DNA from: Nitrospirota bacterium
GTDB taxonomy: Bacteria; Nitrospirota; Nitrospiria; Nitrospirales; Nitrospiraceae
NCBI GenBank assembly: GCA_016207025.1
Contig: JACQQM010000100.1
Location: forward strand, 1 to 55,593
Direction of reading: 5' to 3'
Length of the DNA: 55,593 nt
The position numbers were made by a program, and so were the translations under genes. Position 1 is the stretch's first letter. Every line of letters begins with the position of its first letter. Below, in pieces: positions 1-7,023 of this stretch. Below the pieces are notes generated by a model, which did not search any database, had not been told where the DNA came from, and was given only the letters and a program-made list of their open reading frames with translations.

Positions 1-61
1 CAGGTCTTGCAATCACACATCTCGCCTTCCGCTCACGTTCTTCTTTCTCCTGCTTCTCTCT

Positions 62-160
62 GCAGAGGGCGACCTGGGTGATCCCAATTGCGCGCATCGA
101 CCGATCACCTTCTGAGGTGAGGGGTCTGCGAGCACAGGGATCACCCAGGCCGCCCTCTGC
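62..160. repeat. Nested inverted-repeat element at the left edge
   Basis: Arms at 62-85 and 137-160 are 24 bases each and reverse complements with one mismatch (T against C). They enclose 51 bases that hold a second hairpin: TCACCT at 105-110, AGGTGA at 115-120, four-base loop. The element ends 5 bases before the stop codon of the minus-strand methyltransferase at 166, so it could fold in that transcript's 3' end. It has no T-run and is long for an intrinsic terminator. It could be a terminal-inverted-repeat (MITE/REP-like) element or a structured 3' end. Confidence 0.75.
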
Positions 161-165
161 TTCCT

Positions 166-1647
166 TTACTTTTGCGAATACCAGCGAAACCCCTTCGTCT
201 CCCGATATGAAGGACGCGGTGGGCCGCCTGGTTTCTCCAAGAGCAAAACCTTGAAATCCCAGAGCCCGAACCAGGCGGGATCGATGATCTCATGATAATG
301 GCAGCCGACCAGCTTAGGCAGCATCTCGCCAAGGGTCTTGGCCAGTTCCGCTTCCGTATAGGCGCGGATGGCGAAAGATTTCCCTTCAGCCTGGCAAAAA
401 CGCTGAATGGTATAGGCCGCTCCGGTGCAGAGCACCCGCGTGTCGGGCCGGATCACCAGAAACTGAGGCAGCGGCACGTACTGCTCCTGAAACCCCAACC
501 ATCGAGCGGCGTGCCTCAGGTGCGTGTACTGGACCTCGTATTCGGTGTGGCCGGGCAGCTTGACGGGAGCCGGCCATCCCTCCTCAATACCAAACTCAAT
601 CAGAATCGCGCGACCGCCCGGCTTCAAGACGCGCCAGAGTTCCGCCAGAAACCGGAGGGGGCCCAAGTTGAAGATAAATTCCGCCGGCAGATCATGTCCG
701 AGAGGCAACCTGAGCCGACGGATCCAATCTACCGCCTCTTGGTGCAGCGGCGTTGCTCCTTTGCCGGAGGCCACCTCGTGTCGGCTCAATCGCACCGGCG
801 TCATATCCGCGAGATTCTCGTTGTCGATCACCAGATCAACGCTGGCATCCCGCAGGGGCAACCATTCGGCGTTCGCCTGCATCCCGCTGCGGCTCCAGCC
901 GGCTTCCTGCGCCAGTGCGAATTGTGATTTCAGAAACGGGCGGGTGATGTCCAGGAAGACGTAGCGGATCCCTCGCCGTTCGAACGGCAACAGCTCCTTG
1001 GCCATCTCGCGCGCCACAAACCCGAGGCCGCCCCCGACCTCAAGGAGGTATCGTGGCTTGGGCGTCCACCATCCGAGCCGCCGGAGGTGCTTGGCCAACA
1101 GCCGCCCGTAGGTGAAGCCTTGGAGAGCCTCGCACGGTTCGCGAAAGAGATGGGACACCGTCGTTTCGATCGTATCAAAGTGTCCGTCATGCGACGTGAT
1201 GTCCTGAAGGTGAAATTCGGACAGGTGGTGCTCGCCTTCAAACCCTTGGGCGCCGGACCACCCCTCGCGCACCTGCTGAAGGAGCAGGTCCCATTTCGCG
1301 CCGTGCCGATTGGTCGTCGGGGGCTCTGCCCCGTAATAACACAAGGAATAGCGGGGGAGAGACCAGCGCTCCAAGTGCCATTGGCCGGTCTGCCCATCGG
1401 GGCCGCACACCCACTTGCCGAACTTGGCGAGCAGCACTGCGACGGTTATTTGACCGTCTATGGCGAGCAGCAGTTCGATCCCGACTCGGTTGAGACGGAT
1501 CAACGGGAGGTTATCGTCGAGCGGCGTCAGCCACCATTCATCCGATGCGCGCTGATAGACCAGCAGGTCAGGCATTTTCCAGGCCCGCAGCTTGAGCACC
1601 TCCTCGGTCATCGCGAGCGGTTCCTGGAGCGCGGCGGTCGGTTCCAT
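166..1647 (-). CDS. Class I SAM-dependent methyltransferase with PqqD-like N-terminal domain
   Basis: 493 aa. The central and C-terminal part is a Rossmann methyltransferase: motif I LEVGGGLGFVA near residue 205, a later DLVIDNENLADM acidic strand, and the post-motif RVLKPGGRAILIEFG. The first 90 residues contain LIRLNRVGIELLLAIDGQ followed by a TVAVLL helix, which resembles the PqqD/RiPP-recognition fold; this is pattern recognition, not a search. About 130 C-terminal residues are unassigned. The ATG at 1647 is chosen because GGAGAG lies just upstream; an in-frame ATG 36 bases further upstream has no such site. No RiPP precursor or radical-SAM gene is visible nearby, so the substrate is unknown. 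Confidence 0.75.
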   Translation of the reverse strand: MEPTAALQEPLAMTEEVLKLRAWKMPDLLVYQRASDEWWLTPLDDNLPLIRLNRVGIELLLAIDGQITVAVLLAKFGKWVCGPDGQTGQWHLERWSLPRYSLCYYGAEPPTTNRHGAKWDLLLQQVREGWSGAQGFEGEHHLSEFHLQDITSHDGHFDTIETTVSHLFREPCEALQGFTYGRLLAKHLRRLGWWTPKPRYLLEVGGGLGFVAREMAKELLPFERRGIRYVFLDITRPFLKSQFALAQEAGWSRSGMQANAEWLPLRDASVDLVIDNENLADMTPVRLSRHEVASGKGATPLHQEAVDWIRRLRLPLGHDLPAEFIFNLGPLRFLAELWRVLKPGGRAILIEFGIEEGWPAPVKLPGHTEYEVQYTHLRHAARWLGFQEQYVPLPQFLVIRPDTRVLCTGAAYTIQRFCQAEGKSFAIRAYTEAELAKTLGEMLPKLVGCHYHEIIDPAWFGLWDFKVLLLEKPGGPPRPSYRETKGFRWYSQK

Positions 1648-1980
1648 GCTCTCTCCACCGTGGCTGTTCTGCAAAGGGTACACGAAGGAATTGGCCTAGG
1701 CAAGATGCGCGTAGCGGCGGGAACAGGATCGGATTGTTAACGGTGTTGCCGCGTCACACGGGGAGGAACGACTCAAAAGTGAACCGGCTCATGTCAAGGC
1801 GTTCCCCTCACTGAAAATCAAGGCTTCCTCGGCATGTGGGAATAGCAGGAGGGTACTGATCTTCCTGGCAGTCTTGGATGGACTGGACTTCGACGATGGT
1901 TCTCATCCATACTGCGCGCCATGGCCGTTGTTTTTGTCAACCCCTTCACCCACACCCTATCTAGCTAGCTCGAACGCCCT
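1648..1980. other. Intergenic region between divergent genes
   Basis: About 330 bases without a convincing gene. On the minus strand TTGCCT (1698-1703), N17, TACCCT (1675-1680) is a weak promoter candidate for the methyltransferase. On the plus strand TTGTCA (1934-1939), N18, TATCTA (1958-1963) is a weak candidate for the esterase. A short palindrome, CTAGCTAG, lies at 1961-1968. Nothing else recognisable. Confidence 0.35.
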
Positions 1981-3201
1981 TTGTGGTCCGTTCCCTACAC
2001 ATCCCGGTCACAATTGTGGCGCATCTTCTGGAATCAGATTCGTCTCGTCCTAGGCGCATTGTGCGCCGCGGCGGCGCTGCTGGCGGTCCTTGAAGCGCCG
2101 ACGCATCTCCTCTGGATGGTTGCGCTCGGTGTGACGGAGTGGGGACATTGGCTGGGGCTGCTGTCGCTCCTGTTGCTCCTACGAGGCTGGCACCTTTCAT
2201 GGAATGGATTGCTTGGTTTTTTTCTCAGCCTACTCGCCGCACTGTTGGCGGTGACACCGTTGCTCCGGGCCATCCCGGTCGCACACCGGCTGCCAATTCA
2301 ACTGGAGATTGCCTTCGGCGACGCAGCGCCCCGTTCATTGCCCGAGACGTCACCACGGCCGGCGCCGCTGGTTCCGGCCGATCTGCTCCTCGGGGTTGAC
2401 TCACCGACCGGATTTCGGCAGAGTCTGGTCTACGGCATGGCAGGCGGCCAGGAATTGAGACTGGACCTCTACCAGCCTTCAACGTACGGAGGACTTCACG
2501 ATCCAGACACCGGCGCACCTGGCATCGTTGTCATCCATGGTGGGTCATGGCAGAGCGGCGACAAGAGCCAACTTCTTGCGCTGAACAGGTACCTGGCGGC
2601 GCGTGGCTATCTGGTGGCCGCGATCAACTACCGGCTTGCCCCTCGGTGGCCATTCCCGGCCGCGCGGGATGATGTGGTCGCTGCCCTCGCCTATTTGAAG
2701 GGCCACGCAAGCGACCTGGGCCTTGATCCGAACCGGCTCGCCCTGTTGGGCCGCTCAGCGGGAGGGCAACTCGCCCTGCTCGTGGCCTATACGGCGGAGG
2801 ACCCCGCGATTCGTGGAGTCGTGGCGTTCTATACACCGGCCGACATGCGATACGGATACGCGAACCCCGGGAATCCGGCCGTGATTGATTCGCGGGGCAT
2901 CCTGGAAGCCTATTTGGGCGGAAGCCCCAATTACGTCCCCGACGTGTACGATGCCGCTTCGCCGCTGAATTTTGTGGATGCTCGAACCCCAGCCACGCTG
3001 CTCATCCACGGCGGACGCGATGAATTCGTGTTGCCCGCGCAAAGCGAGCGGCTTGCCGCACGTCTTGCGCAGGCCGGCCGACCGCATTTCCTGTTACGTT
3101 TGCCCTGGGCCACTCATGGCTGTGATGCCAACTTCAGCGGTCCGTGCGGTCAGCTCAGCACCTATGCCATCGAGCGATTTCTCGCAGCCGTGATGCCGTG
3201 A
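1981..3201 (+). CDS. Membrane-anchored alpha/beta hydrolase (esterase/lipase, HSL/BD-FAE-like)
   Basis: 406 aa. Two or three hydrophobic stretches in residues 15-90 should anchor it in the inner membrane, with the hydrolase outside. The catalytic features are complete: oxyanion motif HGGSW (186-190), nucleophile elbow GRSAGG with Ser259, Asp347 in GGRDEF and His379 in ATHG. The HGG motif places it with hormone-sensitive-lipase/carboxylesterase enzymes acting on short acyl esters; the substrate is not predictable. The start is uncertain: TTG at 1981 is the first codon after an in-frame stop and has no ribosome site; ATG at residue 46 is an alternative that would remove the first membrane segment. 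Confidence 0.8.
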   Translation: MWSVPYTSRSQLWRIFWNQIRLVLGALCAAAALLAVLEAPTHLLWMVALGVTEWGHWLGLLSLLLLLRGWHLSWNGLLGFFLSLLAALLAVTPLLRAIPVAHRLPIQLEIAFGDAAPRSLPETSPRPAPLVPADLLLGVDSPTGFRQSLVYGMAGGQELRLDLYQPSTYGGLHDPDTGAPGIVVIHGGSWQSGDKSQLLALNRYLAARGYLVAAINYRLAPRWPFPAARDDVVAALAYLKGHASDLGLDPNRLALLGRSAGGQLALLVAYTAEDPAIRGVVAFYTPADMRYGYANPGNPAVIDSRGILEAYLGGSPNYVPDVYDAASPLNFVDARTPATLLIHGGRDEFVLPAQSERLAARLAQAGRPHFLLRLPWATHGCDANFSGPCGQLSTYAIERFLAAVMP

Positions 3202-3275
3202 TGCGACCACCTGCCTTCTTTCATGACAACGACCTGCCACCGCTGACACGGTCGGGTCCACTGCGCTGGAGGGTC

Positions 3276-4268
3276 ATGACACCCGTTCGTCAGCAGGTGT
3301 GGTGGGTAGGGGTCCTGATGTTCGGCCTGTGCGTGTGTCCCGCTCAGACGCCGGCCTTCACGATCACGGCACCGGCCGAAGGAGCAGACTTGAAGTCCGG
3401 ACAGCAAGTCGTCGCCAAGGTGGATCTTGGCACCGAGATCGGTATGCGTCGCGTCCAATATTACTGGTATCGCCAGGCCGAAGAACCGGTGGTACCTCAG
3501 CAGGCACGGCTGGCCCTCGAAGCCACGGCCTCGTCATCCCCTCCCTATGGCGGCATGCTCACAGTGCCGGCTGACGCCATCGGCATGATGCGGCTGCTGG
3601 CCGTCGGCGAGGTGACTCGCGGACGGTTGGCGGGGCAGGAAGAATTCGACGAGATCATGGTCCAGGTGAAGCCGCCGGCGGAATTGTCCAGCATCGAGTT
3701 CGAAACGGAAAAGCCGTGGCGGCTGGATATGCTCGGGCGACTGCTTGAGTTGCCTGTCGTCGGACAGTTCGCCGACGGTGTGACACGCCGGATCGGCGGA
3801 GCGTCGACCGGGAGCACGTATCAGTCATCGAATGAGCGGGTGATCAAGATCTATCCGGACGGCCTTCTCCAGGTGGTGGGGGACGGCGCAGCCGTGATCA
3901 CCGTCCTCAACAGCGGGAAGAAAGGGCTGCTCGAGGTGATGGTGAAATCAGACGCGGAATCCAACCGGGCACCGACCGCACGAGCCGGGCCGGACCTGAC
4001 GGTCAAAGCCGGGACCAAGGTTGTACTGAACGGACTGGGGAGCTCTGATCCTGATGGGGATCCTTTGCGATACGAGTGGACTCAAGTTCGAGGCTATAAA
4101 GTCTCTCTCTTGGATCCAGGCACGCCAAAAGCCACGTTCGTGGCCCCCAAGGTGTCGACGAAACGGCTCCTCCGTTTCAAGCTGCAGGTCACTGATATGA
4201 AAGGGCCCGACACGGTGAAAGGCGCCGACAGTTTCCCATCGTTCGTCAACGTCTGGGTGGAGCCCTAA
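3276..4268 (+). CDS. Secreted protein with Big-2-like and PKD-like Ig domains
   Basis: 330 aa from the ATG at 3276, chosen because GGAGG at 3267-3271 is well placed and the protein then begins with a signal peptide (VWWVGVLMFGLCV core, likely cut near PAQTPA). A longer reading reaches an ATG at 3201 that overlaps the esterase stop. Residues ~190-245 (TYQSSNERVIKIYPDG, VVGDGAAVITV) look like a bacterial Ig-like group 2 domain. Residues ~250-330 (NRAPTARAGPDLTVKAG, SSDPDGDPLRYEWTQ) look like a PKD/REJ domain. No catalytic domain is visible. It is probably a periplasmic or surface protein co-transcribed with the esterase. Confidence 0.75.
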   Translation: MTPVRQQVWWVGVLMFGLCVCPAQTPAFTITAPAEGADLKSGQQVVAKVDLGTEIGMRRVQYYWYRQAEEPVVPQQARLALEATASSSPPYGGMLTVPADAIGMMRLLAVGEVTRGRLAGQEEFDEIMVQVKPPAELSSIEFETEKPWRLDMLGRLLELPVVGQFADGVTRRIGGASTGSTYQSSNERVIKIYPDGLLQVVGDGAAVITVLNSGKKGLLEVMVKSDAESNRAPTARAGPDLTVKAGTKVVLNGLGSSDPDGDPLRYEWTQVRGYKVSLLDPGTPKATFVAPKVSTKRLLRFKLQVTDMKGPDTVKGADSFPSFVNVWVEP

Positions 4269-4369
4269 GCCGCTCCCATAGAATAGCATCGGGATCCTCA
4301 AAAAACATTTGATGATTCAACAAGTTAATTGATCCAACCGACGCTGATTTTCCAAGACAACCGGCGCGG

Positions 4370-4399
4370 TTGAAACGGGAGACTCTTTCGTGCTAGATG
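4370..4399 (+). promoter_or_regulatory. Candidate sigma-70 promoter for the histone-like gene
   Basis: TTGAAA at 4370-4375, 18-base spacer, TAGATG at 4394-4399, giving a leader of about 45 bases before 4450. The -10 match is weak. Confidence 0.3.
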
Positions 4400-4449
4400 G
4401 ATGCGACGAGGAACCGTGCGAGCAAAATTATTGAGAGGGGGGCAGGACG

Positions 4450-4872
4450 ATGGCGAGCAAACGAAAGAAGGCGGCCAAACGGATGTCACGAGCAAAGGCT
4501 GGAAGGAAAGCCAAGAGCAAGTTAAAAAAGTCCAAAGCGATGGCCACGCGATCATCCCGTAAAAAAGCAATGGTGAAGGCCAAAAAAGGGACGAGGAAAA
4601 GCAAGAAGGCCGCCGTAAAAAAGAAAAAGGTAGCCGCGAAAGGCCGGAAGCCCAAGCCGCAGGCCAAAGCTGCGCAAGAGAAAACCCAGCCGCGGTCGCC
4701 AGTTCTCGAAGAAGAACCCAAGATCTCTCACGAAGAACTGACAGAGGACATGGAGCTCCCGGAAGACGAGATGGCCGAAGAAGTGGGGCTGGAAGATGAG
4801 GAAGCGGAGGGAGATTACCTGGATAAGCCGGATGACATCGCGGGCGAAAACGACGAGTTCCGGCGCACGTAA
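4450..4872 (+). CDS. Histone H1-like bipartite protein: Lys/Ala-rich N-terminus, acidic C-terminus
   Basis: 140 aa. Residues 1-75 are almost entirely Lys, Arg, Ala and Ser (repeats such as KKAAKR, KSKLKKSK, KKAAVKKKK), like eukaryotic H1 tails and bacterial histone-like proteins. Residues 85-137 are Glu/Asp-rich (LTEDMELPEDEMAEE). No folded domain is evident. A strong ribosome site (run of G at 4437-4442) precedes the ATG. The basic arm should bind DNA or RNA; the acidic arm may shield it or recruit a partner. Both functions are inferred from charge only. Confidence 0.7.
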   Translation: MASKRKKAAKRMSRAKAGRKAKSKLKKSKAMATRSSRKKAMVKAKKGTRKSKKAAVKKKKVAAKGRKPKPQAKAAQEKTQPRSPVLEEEPKISHEELTEDMELPEDEMAEEVGLEDEEAEGDYLDKPDDIAGENDEFRRT

Positions 4873-4959
4873 TCGCCAGCAATCGTCTTCTGCCATCGCC
4901 ACAACGGGTTTGCCAACGGCCGGTCTCATTCATCAGTCAGAGGGAACCCACGCGGTACG

Positions 4960-4988
4960 TTCGACGGTAGCAAAGCGGCTTGTATAAC
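4960..4988 (+). promoter_or_regulatory. Candidate sigma-70 promoter for the peroxiredoxin
   Basis: TTCGAC at 4960-4965, 17-base spacer, TATAAC at 4983-4988. Transcription would start near 4995, about 52 bases before the peroxiredoxin ATG. Confidence 0.45.
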
Positions 4989-5046
4989 GTTTGATCTGGG
5001 TCATATGGGCGGCCTACAGGCCGTTTGCATAGAGGAGGTTCGGAGC

Positions 5047-5700
5047 ATGGCTGACATAATCAGTTTACCGCGCATCGGGGATACCGCCCCTGACTTTAAG
5101 GCTGTCACCACCCAATCGGCCGAGTTCAACTTCAGTGAATGGCAGGGACAAGACTGGGTCGTGCTGTTTTCCCACCCGGCCGACTTTACGCCGGTCTGCA
5201 CAACCGAATTGATGGAGTTTGCCCGCCAGTACGACAAATTCAAGGCCAAAGGTGTCAAACTCATCGGGATCAGCGTGGATAGTATCCACTCCCACCTGGC
5301 ATGGCTGCAAAACATGAAGGAGAAAATGGGGGTCACGATCCCGTACCCCATGATCGCCGACATCGACATGAAGGTGTCGCAACTGTACGGCATGATCCAC
5401 CCGGGCGCCAGCGCGACGGCAACGGTGCGGGCCGTGTTCGTGATCGACCCCAAGCGGATCATCAGAGCTCTGATCTACTACCCGATGAACGCCGGGCGGA
5501 ACATTGATGAGGTCCTGCGGCTGGTGACCGCCCTGCAGACCGCCGACAAGCACGCCTGCGCAACGCCGGTGAACTGGCAGGAAGGGGAGAAGGTCGTGGT
5601 TCTGCCCCCCAAGACCGTTGCCGACGTGGACGAGCGGTTGAGCCACAAGGAAAGAGAAATCAAGGACTTCTATCTCAGTCTCAAGGAACTGCCTAGGTAG
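5047..5700 (+). CDS. Peroxiredoxin (1-Cys/Prx6-type, AhpC/TSA family)
   Basis: 217 aa. It reduces H2O2 and organic peroxides in the cytoplasm. The peroxidatic cysteine is Cys51 in PADFTPVCTTE, the family signature. GDTAPDFKA near the N-terminus and the longer C-terminal region (residues 160-217) fit the Prx6 subgroup. A further cysteine lies in the C-terminal part (KHACATP). The ATG at 5047 follows GAGGAGG; the 14 in-frame codons upstream do not look like peroxiredoxin. It has its own promoter candidate and a downstream hairpin, so is probably monocistronic. Confidence 0.93.
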   Translation: MADIISLPRIGDTAPDFKAVTTQSAEFNFSEWQGQDWVVLFSHPADFTPVCTTELMEFARQYDKFKAKGVKLIGISVDSIHSHLAWLQNMKEKMGVTIPYPMIADIDMKVSQLYGMIHPGASATATVRAVFVIDPKRIIRALIYYPMNAGRNIDEVLRLVTALQTADKHACATPVNWQEGEKVVVLPPKTVADVDERLSHKEREIKDFYLSLKELPR

Positions 5701-5706
5701 CCTTGC

Positions 5707-5734
5707 AAGGGGGCTTCGAGTCGGAGACCCCCTT
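5707..5734 (+). terminator. Hairpin after the peroxiredoxin gene
   Basis: AAGGGGG at 5707-5713 pairs with CCCCCTT at 5728-5734 over a 14-base loop, 7 bases after the peroxiredoxin stop. The tail is only mildly T-rich (TTCTGTCG), so it is a probable but not textbook terminator. Confidence 0.5.
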
Positions 5735-5759
5735 CTGTCGATCGCTTTATCTCCACCCC

Positions 5760-6203
5760 ATGAGTCACTTCCTGTTCGTCACTGGCGCTTTGAGAGAGCG
5801 GAGCTCGCTGGCAAGCGCGGAACTTCAACTATCTCACGAACTCTGGGGCCTTCGGACCGCATTAATCAGAGACAATCTACAGCAGTACCTGACCGACCAA
5901 TCCTGTGGCCTCGTGTATGTCCTCAAGGTGGGCATCTGCGCAGGGTTCAAAATTCTGTCCGGGGTGTTGCCCCAGGAGAGTCTGGATCAGCTCGTGAAGG
6001 ATGAATTGCGGACTGAGACGCGCTATGGGTTTGTGCGGATCAAGCCGATGCTGAGCTGGAAGTCCTCCCCGGAGGTCAGTCAGGCCCTTCTGCACAAGGT
6101 CTTGGAAGTTCCCGACCAGGCCGAACTCGCGCGCCGTCTCAACCTGGGCATGCACCGCCTCACCCAGGACCAGTACGATGCTATCGTGAAAGCCTTGGGC
6201 TGA
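5760..6203 (+). CDS. Hypothetical protein
   Basis: 147 aa, no family recognised. It starts MSHFLFVTGALRE; an in-frame TTG at 5703 is possible, but the extra 19 residues fall in the terminator-like hairpin. No signal peptide, membrane segment or metal motif is clear. The C-terminal 50 residues (VSQALLHKVLEVPDQAELARRL) look helical. It converges on the exported Lon-like protease gene with a 45-base gap. No obvious ribosome site. Confidence 0.6.
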   Translation: MSHFLFVTGALRERSSLASAELQLSHELWGLRTALIRDNLQQYLTDQSCGLVYVLKVGICAGFKILSGVLPQESLDQLVKDELRTETRYGFVRIKPMLSWKSSPEVSQALLHKVLEVPDQAELARRLNLGMHRLTQDQYDAIVKALG

Positions 6204-6248
6204 CGTCTGTCGGCCGCGCATGCAAGAGGATGTCGCCGGACGAGCCGG

Positions 6249-6893
6249 TCAGAGCCTGCGGCCAGTCATGAGTTCGTAGGCCTCATCAATCGTCCCCACT
6301 TCCTTGACCGTCACGTTCAGTTCCAGTCCGAGGCCGGTGAGATTCCACCGCGGGTCGTGCAGTTGCCCTTGTGGAACCAGAACGGTCCGGTAGCCTTCCC
6401 GAGCGGCTGCCCGAATCTTGTCCGGGATGGCCCCCACCGGTCCAATGCGACCGTCAGGGCCGATCATGCCCGTCAAAGCGATTCCGCGAATGATCTTCTC
6501 GCCCTTCAGCACAGCGACGAACCCCACAGCCATCGCGGCGCCGGCGCTGGGACCATCGCTGCTCGTCGGCACATAGGCGAGTCCCTGGACCGACACGGTC
6601 CCCGTGTGACGGATCGACGCGGTGCGATTCACCGCGTACCTGAATGCCGCAGCCATCGCGCCCAAATGAGCGTCTCCCAGATTGACGCCGGCATTGTGCC
6701 ATCGAAGCGCGATGGGGTCCGGCTCCGGTTTTTGGTCCCACACCACGATCATAACCTCGAACACCCCGCGATCGTTCGCCTTGATGGCGGCCAGAACGGG
6801 CACCTCCACGTAATTTTCCGCTAAAGCCGGGGGCGGGGGGAACGAAATGAAGGCCGCACACACGAGGGTCATCAGAGAATGGATGATACTCAT
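6249..6893 (-). CDS. Exported Lon-type (S16) serine protease domain protein
   Basis: 214 aa from the ATG at 6893. Residues 1-25 form a signal peptide (SLMTLVCAAFISF core, PALAEN cleavage). The rest matches the Lon proteolytic domain: catalytic Ser116 in SSDGPSAGAAMAVGF and catalytic Lys159 in GPVGAIPDKIRAA, with TGMIGPDGRIGPVG between them. No AAA+ ATPase domain is present, so it is an ATP-independent, periplasmic Lon-like peptidase. Reading can be extended upstream to 7349, but that part lacks protease similarity and overlaps the divergent gene. GGGAGG lies about 10 bases upstream. Confidence 0.85.
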   Translation of the reverse strand: MSIIHSLMTLVCAAFISFPPPPALAENYVEVPVLAAIKANDRGVFEVMIVVWDQKPEPDPIALRWHNAGVNLGDAHLGAMAAAFRYAVNRTASIRHTGTVSVQGLAYVPTSSDGPSAGAAMAVGFVAVLKGEKIIRGIALTGMIGPDGRIGPVGAIPDKIRAAAREGYRTVLVPQGQLHDPRWNLTGLGLELNVTVKEVGTIDEAYELMTGRRL

Positions 6894-6939
6894 GGCGCCA
6901 GCGGCCTCCCAGTCATTCTCCACCTCATCGAGCACACAA

Positions 6940-6968
6940 ATTGTAGAAGGCCATCCCTTCGTTGTAAA
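6940..6968 (-). promoter_or_regulatory. Candidate sigma-70 promoter for the Lon-like protease
   Basis: Minus strand: TTTACA (6963-6968), 17-base spacer, TACAAT (6940-6945). Start would be near 6933, giving a 40-base leader, and it supports the ATG at 6893 over upstream ones. Confidence 0.55.
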
Positions 6969-6985
6969 GCATGGATGCATCCGCC

Positions 6986-7015
6986 TTGCTTTTCGCGCCC
7001 GGCGATGCGTATAAC
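6986..7015 (+). promoter_or_regulatory. Candidate promoter giving a leaderless mRNA
   Basis: TTGCTT (6986-6991), 18-base spacer, TATAAC (7010-7015). Only 8 bases separate the -10 box from the ATG at 7024, so transcription would start at or next to the start codon. Confidence 0.45.
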
Positions 7016-7023
7016 GTCCTGCC

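Noticed and set aside
292-927. Plus-strand reading frame opposite the methyltransferase
   Set aside because: Composition and frame are those expected of the antisense of a GC-rich gene; no domain.
3144-3275. Longer N-terminus for the Ig/PKD protein
   Set aside because: It overlaps the esterase gene, and GGAGG plus a signal peptide support 3276.
4325-4933. Minus-strand frame opposite the histone-like gene
   Set aside because: Its apparent Phe/Leu-rich protein is just the complement of Lys/Glu codons.
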